Made by a program: the position numbers and the translations under genes | Notes under the pieces: generated by a model | Told to the model about the DNA's origin: nothing | Seen by the model: only the letters and a program-made list of their open reading frames with translations | The model's database searches: none | Assembly (NCBI GenBank): GCA_022865305.1 | Contig: JALHSP010000101.1 | Coordinates: 62,001-126,000 of the forward strand | DNA: 64,000 nt | Direction: 5' to 3' | From: Bacteroidales bacterium | Lineage (GTDB): Bacteria; Bacteroidota; Bacteroidia; Bacteroidales; VadinHA17 | Shown: positions 28,078 to 37,231 of the stretch, piece by piece | Layout of the letters: each line of letters begins with the position of its first letter | How positions within the stretch are numbered: the stretch's first letter is position 1

Positions 28078-29943
28078 TTACCTTGTTTTGACCAGCCGGT
28101 TATAACCAATGGTACGTCCGTTAAGGCTTGTAACGACAATATAAATACCTTCATGAAGCGAAGATATATTTATGGGGTCGCTATAGGGAACCTTTAACAG
28201 CTCCCGACCCTGAAGGTCGATTATAGTTACATAAACCAGCCCGGAAACCGGTAAATCCGCCGGATCAATTCTTATGAACTCCTTTGCAGGATTTGGCCAC
28301 AGGTGAATTTGATTCCGGCTTTTATACCTGATATCATTTATTGATGTTGTAATCGGAGCTCCGACAACAGGTCTTATCATTACGCTTCCTGCAACCTGCG
28401 ACTGGATCCAGTTGCCGTTTATCCAGTAAAATTGTTTACCTCCATGAGGAGTGTTGATATCAAAACCCGCATTCAGGAAAGTATCTGATCTTTGTTTCCA
28501 GCCAACATAGAAAATACCGTTGACAGGAACAGCATTATTAATATAATATGTGTGAAAACCGTTTATTGAGTCACCTTGCTCAACCATAACCTCTTGACGT
28601 GAATACAGAACATCTCCGGGAAGTCCGCCATTGTCGTCCCATACCATAAGATCAAATGCCCTCTGGTTAGCATTCTCGTAACTGTCGTTGAAACAGATGT
28701 TTATTGCCCGGAGGGTATCATCCATAAACGATTTGAACCTGTATGCCACCATTGCGTTCCTTGATCCCAGTCCGTTTATTCCGTAGCCGCCCTCAGCCGT
28801 ACCGTCGTCAAACGCAAAGTAGTTACTGAACCGTTGATAATATTCGACGGTATCATTTTCTTTAGGATCAAAATCTTCAGTCATCTTCAACCAGCTTTTT
28901 ATTCTGAAAAGTGCAGAATCGTTGTTATCGGTATCGAATGTATAGATAAGGCTGGCGTTATAATCGACATTCGAAAGAGGATCTAAATTTACAGCTCCTT
29001 TATCAAAAATAATAGCTTGTGAATTTTTATAGACATCCCAGATTTCATAATAATCGGTTACATTCCTCAATTTTGGTGCATTAATTGTATCATTGTTACG
29101 GTAATGTATCGGAATATAAGAGCCCATCTCCTGGAGATAGGTTTGTCTGAATTGCTTCCAGGGCATTGCCTCATAGGTTTTAAGCAGTGAGCGTAGAGGA
29201 TACCTGAAAGCCACATCTCTGAAAATTGTATCTCTGTATGTTCTGCCTCTATCAAGGAGCACATAATCAATATTCCATTGATCGCAGTTTGAAACCATCG
29301 ATGGATTGTCAAGATTTGAACTCAGACTTGCATAATTAATAAAACGGAAGCTGAATCCTTTTCTCAGGAATCTTGGCTGATCAATTTTTATTGTAACTAC
29401 CTTAAAACCAGTATAACTGATGTCGGTTGTTTTCCATACTGAATGCCATTTACTTTCATCAGGAGCAAAAAACTTCAGGGTCAGGCTGTCATTTTTTTCC
29501 GGTAAATCGGCCAGACCTCCGGGCTCAACTAAGAAGCTGAGCCAGATACTGTCTGAAGCAGGATAATTTAAATTAACAGGCAGTGAAGTCAGATGGTCCG
29601 CTTCAAATCCTGTAGGAGAGGCAGTTTCATACAACCTGCCAAGGTTATTGAGTGCATCAAATGTTGCCACCCCAATTGTAATCTGTTGATCAGTATATGT
29701 GTTGTTAATCAGGACATAATTATCAGACCATTTTTTGCCGTTGGGGAAAACTCCCTGCCCGGAAAAATCGTCAAAAAAAGGTAGTTCTAATGTATCTGCA
29801 GTTAATCCTTTAGATTCTGAAATTCCAGATTTCAGGTTTTTTAACTGGCTATTTATTTGCAGACCGGTAACAATCTCCTGAGACCTGGAGGTATAGAGAC
29901 AGACAAAAAGAAAAATGATATTTAAGATTAATTTTCTGATCAT
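28078..29943 (-). CDS. T9SS type A cargo protein
   Basis: A 621-residue exported protein. Signal peptide about 1-21, then a large beta-rich region with no domain I can name, including DDFSGQGVFPNGKKWSDNYV near the start and FDDGTAEGGYGINGLG around 375. The C-terminal 80 residues are a T9SS type A sorting domain: HLWPNPAKEFIRI, then VTIIDLQGRELLKV and a final strand ending YNRLVKTR. It should be secreted through T9SS. It sits between the PASTA and rluD genes, five and ten bases away, so it is co-expressed with envelope-related genes. Its role is unknown. Confidence 0.85.
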   Translation of the reverse strand: MIRKLILNIIFLFVCLYTSRSQEIVTGLQINSQLKNLKSGISESKGLTADTLELPFFDDFSGQGVFPNGKKWSDNYVLINNTYTDQQITIGVATFDALNNLGRLYETASPTGFEADHLTSLPVNLNYPASDSIWLSFLVEPGGLADLPEKNDSLTLKFFAPDESKWHSVWKTTDISYTGFKVVTIKIDQPRFLRKGFSFRFINYASLSSNLDNPSMVSNCDQWNIDYVLLDRGRTYRDTIFRDVAFRYPLRSLLKTYEAMPWKQFRQTYLQEMGSYIPIHYRNNDTINAPKLRNVTDYYEIWDVYKNSQAIIFDKGAVNLDPLSNVDYNASLIYTFDTDNNDSALFRIKSWLKMTEDFDPKENDTVEYYQRFSNYFAFDDGTAEGGYGINGLGSRNAMVAYRFKSFMDDTLRAINICFNDSYENANQRAFDLMVWDDNGGLPGDVLYSRQEVMVEQGDSINGFHTYYINNAVPVNGIFYVGWKQRSDTFLNAGFDINTPHGGKQFYWINGNWIQSQVAGSVMIRPVVGAPITTSINDIRYKSRNQIHLWPNPAKEFIRIDPADLPVSGLVYVTIIDLQGRELLKVPYSDPINISSLHEGIYIVVTSLNGRTIGYNRLVKTR

Positions 29944-29948
29944 TGGGA

Positions 29949-30803
29949 TTAATTACCCACACCATGGACGATTCCGGAAGCAAGAATTGTGTCAGGAACA
30001 ACTATTAGAGTAGAATCAACCGGAAGTTTGGTTGAATCCATTGAAAGCCAAAGGTATATTGCCGAACCAAGTTGCTGAGTGGCATCATCTTTAAATTCAG
30101 GTTTCTGATAATAGACAAAGGCATTCAGGCTATCATCGCTTGTGATAATTGAGTTATCATATGTAAATGCCCCAAGGTTAAGGGAAGCTCCGAGAATCCT
30201 GTTTTTTGCAGATTCAAGGTTCATCCCTATCAGATCGGGAACGGTTGTCCTCTGGCTGCTAAGACCTTTCCCAAGCACGAGATCAATAACAGAACCTTTT
30301 TGCAATGAATCGTTTGGAGCAATCTCCCTGCCATTGTGTAACTGTCTTAAAACCAAATTTATAGATTGGTCAGGTTTGTAACTTAATGAACCCATTTCCA
30401 GTCCTGAACTCTCAATCAGTTTAATAGCCTGACGAAGAGGAATGTCAACAAGATCCGGCATTGCCACCATTTCAGGCCTGAAGGCATTAATGGTCAGTGC
30501 AATATTTCTCCATTTTTTGACTTTGAAACCAGGTTTCGGATTTTGTTCAGCAACACAGCCTCGCGGAACAAGGGTAGTATAGACAGAATCAATAATCTGG
30601 TACCTCATTTTGCTCTTTTTCGCCAGTTTGGCTGACTCTTCCACCGTAAGTCCGAAGAAATCAGGTACAGGACTTGCCTGTCCATGTCTTGTGTAGAAAT
30701 TAAGCCAGATCAGCAAAATCATTACAACGCCAACAGCGATGACTAATGCTAATCCAAGGTTTTTGACAAATACTTTACTGAAGATAAATTCTTTTAGACT
30801 CAT
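29949..30803 (-). CDS. Membrane-anchored PASTA domain protein
   Basis: 284 residues: one membrane helix (about 15-35) followed by three PASTA repeats beginning near SPVPDFFGLTVEES (43), AMPDLVDIPLRQA (114), and VPDLIGMNLESA (194). PASTA domains bind peptidoglycan or beta-lactam-like ligands. Unlike Gram-positive PASTA kinases, there is no kinase domain. It heads the operon with the T9SS cargo and rluD, with a minus-strand -7 box (TACATTTG) at 30832-30839. A role in cell-wall sensing is plausible since ddl lies nearby. Confidence 0.9.
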   Translation of the reverse strand: MSLKEFIFSKVFVKNLGLALVIAVGVVMILLIWLNFYTRHGQASPVPDFFGLTVEESAKLAKKSKMRYQIIDSVYTTLVPRGCVAEQNPKPGFKVKKWRNIALTINAFRPEMVAMPDLVDIPLRQAIKLIESSGLEMGSLSYKPDQSINLVLRQLHNGREIAPNDSLQKGSVIDLVLGKGLSSQRTTVPDLIGMNLESAKNRILGASLNLGAFTYDNSIITSDDSLNAFVYYQKPEFKDDATQQLGSAIYLWLSMDSTKLPVDSTLIVVPDTILASGIVHGVGN

Positions 30804-30831
30804 ACTGGCAAATTGAACAATAGTAATAACG

Positions 30832-30839
30832 CAAATGTA
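30832..30839 (-). promoter_or_regulatory. -7 box of the PASTA operon
   Basis: Minus-strand TACATTTG, 28 bases before the PASTA gene ATG; it matches TAnnTTTG. No exact -33 box. Confidence 0.5.
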
Positions 30840-30900
30840 AGGATAAAATTATTAAAAGAATTTCGGTGGTAATCACAAAGGGAAGGCAGTTGCCGGTTAT

Positions 30901-32010
30901 TCACCAATATCTGATTATATTATACAGGCTATCCCTTTCGACAGGATCAAATCCGGCATCCCTTATCAGCTTGCAAATCTCATCTGTTGCCATTTCCGGA
31001 TTTTTATCCTCGGCTCCGGCCATTGAATATATCCTTGTTGTATCATCGATGGTCCCGTCAAGATCATCGGCACCGAATGAGAGGCTTAACTGCGCGATAT
31101 CCTTTCCGATCATTGGCCAGTAGGTTTTAATATGAGGTATGTTATCAAGAAAAATCCTTGCAACTGCATAATTGCGGAGATCTTCAATAATACTGACTTC
31201 TCCAAGGTATGACATGCTGTTATTAGCCTTTTTATATTTCAGAGGGATGAAGGAATTAAACCCTCCCGTCTTGTCCTGCAGATTCCGAAGCCGTTCCATG
31301 TGATCGATTCTGTGTGCATACGTTTCTATATGACCGTAAAGCATAGTGGCATTGGATGGTATGCCAAGCCTGTGCGCTGTTTCATGAATCGACAACCATA
31401 ATTCAGAGGATGTCTTTTCATCGCATATCTTTTCTCTAAGCTGCCCGTCAAATATTTCTGCACCACCACCAGGTATTGAATCCAGTCCATAATTTTTCAG
31501 CTGACGCAATCCCTCCTCAATAGTATTACCAGCTTTCCTTATCATATAATCAAGTTCAATGGCGGAGAATGCTTTAATATGAAGTTCCGGCCTGTGTTGT
31601 TTGATTTTTTGGATCAGCTTTCCATAATAATGAAGATCGTGCAAGGGATGCACAGCACCAACAATATGAACCTCAGTAACTTCTTTATTATCAAATCTTT
31701 TGACAATATCAAGCATCTCTTCGTGGCTATACTCCCAGCTTTCCGGATCACCTGCTGGCTTATGATATGAGCAAAACCGGCAATTATAAATGCAGTTATT
31801 TGTTGGTTCAATATGAAAATTCCGGTTGAAATAAGTCAGGTTACTGTTTTTTTTTCTTCTTACAATACCAGATAAAACAGCCAGCAATGACAATTCTGCC
31901 TTTTGAAATAAAACAAGACCTTCATCCGGAGAGATGCGTATATCATTATTGATTTTTTCAGCAATCTGTCGGAGATCTTTATCGGCAATATGGCCAGTAG
32001 CCTCAATCAT
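30901..32010 (-). CDS. mqnE: Aminofutalosine synthase (radical SAM)
   Basis: Radical SAM enzyme of the futalosine route to menaquinone. 369 residues. The [4Fe-4S] cysteines are CIYNCRFC (CxxxCxxC), followed by SYHKPAGDPESWEYS, an MqnE rather than MqnC type of sequence. Further typical segments are VHIVGAVHPLHDLHYY and HIKAFSAIELDY. The enzyme adds a radical to a chorismate-derived enolpyruvyl ether to form aminofutalosine. No other mqn gene lies in this window. It appears to be transcribed alone, with no clear promoter match. Confidence 0.93.
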   Translation of the reverse strand: MIEATGHIADKDLRQIAEKINNDIRISPDEGLVLFQKAELSLLAVLSGIVRRKKNSNLTYFNRNFHIEPTNNCIYNCRFCSYHKPAGDPESWEYSHEEMLDIVKRFDNKEVTEVHIVGAVHPLHDLHYYGKLIQKIKQHRPELHIKAFSAIELDYMIRKAGNTIEEGLRQLKNYGLDSIPGGGAEIFDGQLREKICDEKTSSELWLSIHETAHRLGIPSNATMLYGHIETYAHRIDHMERLRNLQDKTGGFNSFIPLKYKKANNSMSYLGEVSIIEDLRNYAVARIFLDNIPHIKTYWPMIGKDIAQLSLSFGADDLDGTIDDTTRIYSMAGAEDKNPEMATDEICKLIRDAGFDPVERDSLYNIIRYW

Positions 32011-32093
32011 TATAATATTTATTGTCCGGTAAAATTAATAATAAAAGGTACATTGGGTTTCCGGATTTGCAACCTGCGTTAACAGAAAATAAA

Positions 32094-32120
32094 AAAGGTG
32101 TCCGGTTCAAAGACACCTTT
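32094..32120 (-). terminator. Intrinsic terminator of rpmH
   Basis: Minus-strand stem AAAGGTGTC/GACACCTTT with a 9-base loop, followed by TTTATTTTC. It begins 26 bases after the rpmH stop. It could also affect read-through toward mqnE. Confidence 0.75.
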
Positions 32121-32146
32121 CCGCAGCTATAGTTTGACAGAAATTA

Positions 32147-32302
32147 TTATTTCAATTTAAGCTCGGTGGAGACGGTAAGCTTCTTTCTCCCTTTTGCCCT
32201 GCGTGAGGAAAGAACCCTTCTTCCGTTAGCAGTGGACATTCTTTCCCTGAATCCATGTTTGTTAGATCTTTTTCTTCTTGATGGCTGAAATGTCCTTTTC
32301 AT
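32147..32302 (-). CDS. rpmH: 50S ribosomal protein L34
   Basis: A 51-residue basic protein beginning [20 protein letters not shown] and continuing through [20 protein letters not shown]: the standard L34 sequence. In most bacteria L34 is about 44-52 residues. The start is the ATG at 32302, and a minus-strand -7 box (TATCTTTG) lies at 32346-32353. A terminator follows at 32094-32120, so it is transcribed alone. In many bacteria rpmH is near dnaA and rnpA; neither is visible here, though rsmG is the next gene upstream. Confidence 0.97.
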   Translation of the reverse strand: MKRTFQPSRRKRSNKHGFRERMSTANGRRVLSSRRAKGRKKLTVSTELKLK

Positions 32303-32345
32303 TTTTCTGTTTATTTAATAGTCATTACTTTTTTATATGAGATCG

Positions 32346-32353
32346 CAAAGATA
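32346..32353 (-). promoter_or_regulatory. -7 box of rpmH
   Basis: Minus-strand TATCTTTG, matching TAnnTTTG, 44 bases before the rpmH ATG. Confidence 0.5.
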
Positions 32354-32400
32354 GTGTTTTTTTGAAATAATAAAACCGACTTAAGTTTTTTAATAGAACT

Positions 32401-33024
32401 TCAGGCAGGCAGATACACAATCTTTTTTGTTTGAAAATATGGTTCGGAAAAAAAGTTACTGATATCCCATGTCATTACTCTGTTTCTGAATTGTGAAAGT
32501 TCTTTATGCAAGTCTCCCCCCTTCAGATAAAGAATACCGTTTTTCAGACTGTTTTTTCCATTTTTGGCAAGATTTTTTGAAGTCAGCTTCACAAAACCTG
32601 GGAATTTTGTTACAGCCCTGCTTACAATAAAATCGTACTTGCCGTTTTCTTCTTCAGCTCTTTTCCGGGAGGGGATAACATTTTGTAATTCCAGCTCTTC
32701 GGAGACCGACGTTACAACTTTTATTTTTTTTTCAATCGAATCGAGAAGGATGAATTCAGATTCCGGGAAAATTATTGCCAGAGGGATTCCGGGGAAGCCG
32801 CCACCTGTACCGACATCAAGAACAGAGGTGCCTGGTACGAATGAAATGACCTTGGCAATTGCCAGTGAATGCAGTACATGATTGATAAAAAAATTATCTA
32901 TGTCCTTCCTTGATATCACGTTAATTTTGCTGTTCCATCGTTCATAGATATTTTTCATCTGTGATAATTTCGCCTTCTGAACTATGGATAGCAAAGGGAA
33001 ATATCTGAATATGCTTTCCGGCAT
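32401..33024 (-). CDS. rsmG: 16S rRNA (guanine(527)-N7)-methyltransferase
   Basis: SAM-dependent methylation of G527 in 16S rRNA; cytosolic. 207 residues, the family length. The SAM-binding motif is VLDVGTGGGFPGIPLAI, followed by the FILLDSIEKKIKV strand and the N-terminal KINVISRKD. The ATG overlaps the ECF sigma gene stop by one base, so it is last in a GT2-sigma-rsmG operon. Confidence 0.95.
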   Translation of the reverse strand: MPESIFRYFPLLSIVQKAKLSQMKNIYERWNSKINVISRKDIDNFFINHVLHSLAIAKVISFVPGTSVLDVGTGGGFPGIPLAIIFPESEFILLDSIEKKIKVVTSVSEELELQNVIPSRKRAEEENGKYDFIVSRAVTKFPGFVKLTSKNLAKNGKNSLKNGILYLKGGDLHKELSQFRNRVMTWDISNFFSEPYFQTKKIVYLPA

Positions 33025-33620
33025 TACCTGTTACCTGTTTTGATAAAAATATTGTACAATAATGTTTTGGCACGGTACAACTGAGCTTTGACAGTTCCGA
33101 TTGGAATATTCAGCTCGGCCGAAATTTCTTCATAGGAGAATTCTTTGTAATATCTTAATTCTATGATTTCCCTGTAAGGTGATTTCAACTGGTTGACGAT
33201 TTTTCTGAGGATAGCAATTTTCTGGTCGTTAATAAGTGCTTCTTCCGGATCGGGCATATCGGACTGGATATTTATTGTTAAGGATTCGATACCGTCCTGC
33301 AATTGGTCAAGTGGAGTGGGAGAAGCTTTCTTCCTTCTTATAAAGTCAATACAGTTGTTGGTGGCAATCATGAAGAGCCAGGTACTGAAGGCAAATCTGG
33401 GAGCATATGATTCGATATTCCTGAAAGCTTTACCAAATGCTTCAATAGTCAGGTCTTCAGCATCAGAAGGATTTTTTACCATTTTCAGAAGCATGAAATA
33501 TATGGAGTCCCTGTATCGATTCATCAGGCTTGCAAAAGCTTTTTCATTACCCTTTTTAGCCTCTTCAACAAGCAGGAGGTCATTTTGTGCCTTTGCAGAC
33601 AGTTCCTGGTTTATTTCCAT
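33024..33620 (-). CDS. ECF-type RNA polymerase sigma factor
   Basis: 198 residues with region 2 (about 24-95; DAEDLTIEAFGKAFRNIESY and FSTWLFMIATNNCIDFIRR) and region 4 (about 135-190; SPYREIIELRYYKEFSYEEI, then GTVKAQLYRAKTLL). This is a normal group IV sigma factor. No anti-sigma gene lies beside it; the neighbours are a GT2 gene (10-base overlap) and rsmG (1-base overlap). Its regulon cannot be read from the sequence. Confidence 0.92.
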   Translation of the reverse strand: MEINQELSAKAQNDLLLVEEAKKGNEKAFASLMNRYRDSIYFMLLKMVKNPSDAEDLTIEAFGKAFRNIESYAPRFAFSTWLFMIATNNCIDFIRRKKASPTPLDQLQDGIESLTINIQSDMPDPEEALINDQKIAILRKIVNQLKSPYREIIELRYYKEFSYEEISAELNIPIGTVKAQLYRAKTLLYNIFIKTGNR

Positions 33621-34741
33621 TTGTTTTTACCGGATTTGCTACGTTTACCGGTTAAATAAACGACACCGTTAATAATAGGGGAAAAGATATCAAAAAATAA
33701 CAAATATCCGACCAGTCCGGGTTCTTTAAGTCTTTTTTGTCCAAGTGTAAAAACAATGATCTGGATAATCAGCCTTAATCCAAATATTGCTAACACATAA
33801 GGCCAAAAAAACTGGAAAGAAAGCAGCACGGCAAATGAGGCGTAAAAAAGAATCCTCGAAAATGGTTCTGTCACCAGCAAAAGTTTATCCCGGAATTTAT
33901 AGTAAGGGGCAGAAGTCATATGTCTTTTTTTCTGAGAAATCCATTTAGCAATTCCGGAACACGGAACAGACCTTGTATGTGTTCCTCTCCGGAATTCGAC
34001 ACTGGTATTACTTTTCTTCGCATTTGAGTTTACAAAAAGATCATCATCACCTGAAATTATATCCTTATGGGTCCCAAAACCTTTATTTTCAAAAAAAACA
34101 GAACGGCGATAAGCAAGGTTGCGTCCTACACCCATATAGGGAACACCACGGATAGCCATCCCCAAATACTGCATTGCAATGGTCATGGTATCATATCGGA
34201 TGTATTTATTTAACAGTCCTTTTTTAATTATATATCCACCATAACCAAGTACGAAATCTGTTTTGTCATCAAAATGAGAAACCATACCTTCAAGCCACTT
34301 TTCCGATTCAGGCTGGCAATCAGCATCTGTGAAAAGCAGGATATCATTTTTTGCAGCTTTAATACCGATAAACTGTGCAAATTTTTTGCTATGAGTGAAT
34401 TTGGCATCCCTGGCAACTGTTGAGATTTTCAGATTCGGATATTGCTGGAGAAAATTTCCAAGGATTTCAAACGTAGCATCTTCAGAACAATCATTTACAA
34501 CAATTACCTCATAATCAGGATAATCCTGTTTTAAAACTACCGGCAGGAAATTATTAAGGTTCTCTGCTTCATTTCTTGCACAGATAATAACGGAAACAGG
34601 ATCTTTTTTTGAACTGCTGATGTGGTGCTTAAAAAGAGGAACTGCAAGGTAAAAGAAAAGGTAATAGAAAAGCTGTGTCGCTGTCGAGAGAATAAATATC
34701 GAAGAGACTATCAAAAGAAAAACACTATCATGAATTGTCAT
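33611..34741 (-). CDS. Family 2 glycosyltransferase (membrane)
   Basis: 376 residues from the ATG at 34741; an upstream TTG at 34765 would add eight residues but is less likely. An N-terminal membrane helix (about 5-33) precedes a GT-A domain with VSVIICARNEAENL, the VIVVNDCSEDAT strand, and the DxD-type motif FTDADCQPE. A hydrophobic C-terminal region (about 290-350) probably spans the membrane. It likely transfers sugars to a lipid or envelope polysaccharide. It heads the operon with sigma factor and rsmG. Confidence 0.87.
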   Translation of the reverse strand: MTIHDSVFLLIVSSIFILSTATQLFYYLFFYLAVPLFKHHISSSKKDPVSVIICARNEAENLNNFLPVVLKQDYPDYEVIVVNDCSEDATFEILGNFLQQYPNLKISTVARDAKFTHSKKFAQFIGIKAAKNDILLFTDADCQPESEKWLEGMVSHFDDKTDFVLGYGGYIIKKGLLNKYIRYDTMTIAMQYLGMAIRGVPYMGVGRNLAYRRSVFFENKGFGTHKDIISGDDDLFVNSNAKKSNTSVEFRRGTHTRSVPCSGIAKWISQKKRHMTSAPYYKFRDKLLLVTEPFSRILFYASFAVLLSFQFFWPYVLAIFGLRLIIQIIVFTLGQKRLKEPGLVGYLLFFDIFSPIINGVVYLTGKRSKSGKNKWK

Positions 34742-34926
34742 CTTACTTTCTGTATTCTGCAACAATATTAATAAGATAATCGAAACGGTAAAAGATAGTT
34801 TTCAACAATCATAAACAACTTTTTATTTACAACATTCTGTTGACAGTAAAACGAAATAAATATTGTATAATTTTCTAAGGCCGAATGGATGAACTACATT
34901 TGTGCTTCCGTTTCGGATCCGATAAT

Positions 34927-36054
34927 ATGTTTGAAGTACTGAGCAGGGATAAAGAAACAAAGGCTAGAGCAGGACTGATAAAGACAGCTCACGGGGAAAT
35001 AATGACCCCGGTTTTCATGCCGGTAGGCACCGGAGGATCTGTTAAAGGAATTCTCCACCGTGATCTTACTGAAGATATTAATGCAAAAATTATCCTGGGA
35101 AACACTTATCATCTTTATCTCAGGCCTGGTACTGAGGTGCTGAAAGCATCAGGAGGTCTTCATAAGTTCATGAGCTGGGACCGTTCCATCCTGACTGACA
35201 GCGGTGGTTACCAGGTATTCTCACTTTCTCCAAACAGGAAGCTTACAGATGAAGGAGCAGTATTCAAATCGCATATAGACGGGTCGAAGCATATCTTCAC
35301 ACCTGAAAATACTATTGATATCCAGCGCATTATCGGATCTGATATAATGATGGTCTTCGATGAATGTACTCCTTTTCCCTGTGATTACAGATATGCAAAA
35401 AAATCATTAGCGCTCACCCATCACTGGCTTGACAGAGCTCTGAAAAGATACCGGGAGACAGATCCGCTCTGGGGTAGAGTTCAATACCTTTTTCCAATAG
35501 TACAGGGAGGGACATTTGATGATCTCAGAAAAATTTCAGCTGAAAAAATAGCAGGAGCCGGCATGGCTGGAAATGCCATTGGTGGATTATCTGTTGGAGA
35601 ACCGGCAGAGGAAATGTACAGGATAGTGGAAATTGTCAACACAATTCTTCCCGACAACAAACCAAGGTATTTAATGGGTGTCGGAACCCCGGTGAATATC
35701 CTGGAGGCTATTGAACGTGGTATCGATATGTTTGATTGTGTAATGCCTACAAGAAACGGACGAAACGGCATGCTCTTCACATCGGAAGGAGTAATTAACA
35801 TAAGAAACAGGAAATGGGCAGATGATTTCAGTCCAATTGATCCTGATGGTCCTTCTGAGGTAAGCCTTAAATATTCGAAAGCTTATCTGAGGCACCTGAT
35901 AATATCAGGAGAGATACTCGGAGCTCAGATTTCCAGTATTCATAATCTGGCATTTTATTTGAACCTTGTCGACAAAGCAAGGGAAAATATCATAGAAGGT
36001 AATTTCAGAAAATGGAAAGTATCAATAATAAAAAAACTTTCAGAGCGATTATGA
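34927..36054 (+). CDS. tgt: tRNA-guanine(34) transglycosylase
   Basis: Inserts preQ1 in place of G34 in tRNAs with GUN anticodons. 375 residues from the ATG at 34927; the upstream ATG at 34885 adds 14 unlike residues. Catalytic parts are seen: the Asp in TDSGGYQVFSL (D91), the MMVFDECTPFP loop, GGLSVGEP, and the nucleophile Asp in MFDCVMPTRNGRNG (D270). The usual C-terminal zinc triad (CxCxxC) is not present: the aligned stretch DPDGPSEVSLKYSKAYLRHL has G308, S310 and S313, although the His (H339) remains. The stop overlaps the next gene's ATG (ATGA). Confidence 0.93.
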   Translation: MFEVLSRDKETKARAGLIKTAHGEIMTPVFMPVGTGGSVKGILHRDLTEDINAKIILGNTYHLYLRPGTEVLKASGGLHKFMSWDRSILTDSGGYQVFSLSPNRKLTDEGAVFKSHIDGSKHIFTPENTIDIQRIIGSDIMMVFDECTPFPCDYRYAKKSLALTHHWLDRALKRYRETDPLWGRVQYLFPIVQGGTFDDLRKISAEKIAGAGMAGNAIGGLSVGEPAEEMYRIVEIVNTILPDNKPRYLMGVGTPVNILEAIERGIDMFDCVMPTRNGRNGMLFTSEGVINIRNRKWADDFSPIDPDGPSEVSLKYSKAYLRHLIISGEILGAQISSIHNLAFYLNLVDKARENIIEGNFRKWKVSIIKKLSERL

Positions 36055-37151
36055 AAACTCTGAAAATCAAAATAATAGATATTTATATAATAAGGAAGTT
36101 CCTCGGCACCTTCTTCTTCTGTCTCATCCTTATAGTGACAATTGCGGTAGTTTTCGACTTCGCTGAAAAAATAGATAACTTCATGGAGAAGGAAGCTCCC
36201 TGGAGGGCTGTTGTGTTCGATTATTATCTGAATTTTATCCCATATTTTGCCACTTTGTTTGCACCCTTATTTGTATTTATTTCTGTGATTTTTTTTACAT
36301 CACGCATGGCTGTCAATACGGAGATTATTGCTATCCTGAACAGCGGAATGAGTTTCAGGAGAATGATGTGGCCATATTTTTTGTCAGCATTAGTAATTGC
36401 TATATTCATCTTTTTACTGACCAACTTCGTAATTCCACATTCCAACATGAAAAAGATGGATTTTGAGGATAAGTATTACCGCTCTCAGAACAGGAGAACA
36501 CCTGTCGAAAATATTCACAGACAGGTATCTAAGAATACTTTGGTCTATATAAAATCCTACAACCCAATATATATGAGGGGAAGTGATTTTACAATTGAGA
36601 AATTCGATGAAGACGGAAAAAAGCTCGTTTCGAAGTTGTCAGCTCAGACTGTTACCTGGGATACGGTCACCCACAAATGGGTAGCCAGAAACTATATCAT
36701 AAGGCATATAAAAGGTAATGAGGAAGAATTAATCAAAGGATCAAGTATAGATACTGCTCTTACAATAAAACCAGAGGATTTATCAAGAGGGCCAAGTTAT
36801 GTCAATACAATGACATACAGGGAACTGGAAGATTATATTAATCAGCTGCAATTACAGGGATCTGAAGAGCTGAAGCTTTTTTTGATCGAGAAGTACAGGC
36901 GTTATGCCAATCCATTTACTGTTTTTATTCTGACTCTGATAGGCGTTTCCTTATCCTCGAAGAAAATGAGGGGAGGGATAGGCATGAATATAGGGATAGG
37001 ACTTGCACTAAGTTTTTCCTATATTCTTTTCATGCAATTTGCTTCTCAATTCTCATTAAAGGGAAACCTTAGTGCAATGCTGGCCATGTGGATACCCAAC
37101 ATCATTTATACAATTATTGCCCTGGTACTGTATAAATTGGCTCCAAAATAG
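36051..37151 (+). CDS. LptF/LptG-family permease
   Basis: 366 residues from the ATG at 36051, which overlaps the tgt stop by four bases; an upstream ATG at 36012 is less likely. Membrane helices near the N-terminus (FLGTFFFCLILIVTIAVVFD and two more), a large soluble beta-jellyroll region, and three C-terminal helices match YjgP/YjgQ permeases. LptF and LptG form the inner-membrane part of the LPS exporter LptB2FG. Which of the two it is cannot be told here. The tgt-permease pair recurs in Bacteroidota (established knowledge, from memory). Confidence 0.9.
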   Translation: MKTLKIKIIDIYIIRKFLGTFFFCLILIVTIAVVFDFAEKIDNFMEKEAPWRAVVFDYYLNFIPYFATLFAPLFVFISVIFFTSRMAVNTEIIAILNSGMSFRRMMWPYFLSALVIAIFIFLLTNFVIPHSNMKKMDFEDKYYRSQNRRTPVENIHRQVSKNTLVYIKSYNPIYMRGSDFTIEKFDEDGKKLVSKLSAQTVTWDTVTHKWVARNYIIRHIKGNEEELIKGSSIDTALTIKPEDLSRGPSYVNTMTYRELEDYINQLQLQGSEELKLFLIEKYRRYANPFTVFILTLIGVSLSSKKMRGGIGMNIGIGLALSFSYILFMQFASQFSLKGNLSAMLAMWIPNIIYTIIALVLYKLAPK

Positions 37152-37231
37152 TTTCTTTAAGTCCGATAATTTCCTTAAAATTGTATACTTATTCCAAAAG
37201 AATAAGCATGTAAATTCTTAAAAAACAATCT

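Noticed and set aside
34742-34765. TTG start for the GT2 gene
   Set aside because: An ATG eight codons downstream leaves the whole membrane helix and domain; nothing supports the TTG.
34885-34926. Longer tgt start
   Set aside because: The extra 14 residues (MDELHLCFRFGSDN) do not resemble Tgt N-termini; the inner ATG gives the family's normal length.
36012-36050. Longer start of the LptF/G permease inside tgt
   Set aside because: The ATGA overlap with the tgt stop is a typical coupling start and leaves the first membrane helix intact.
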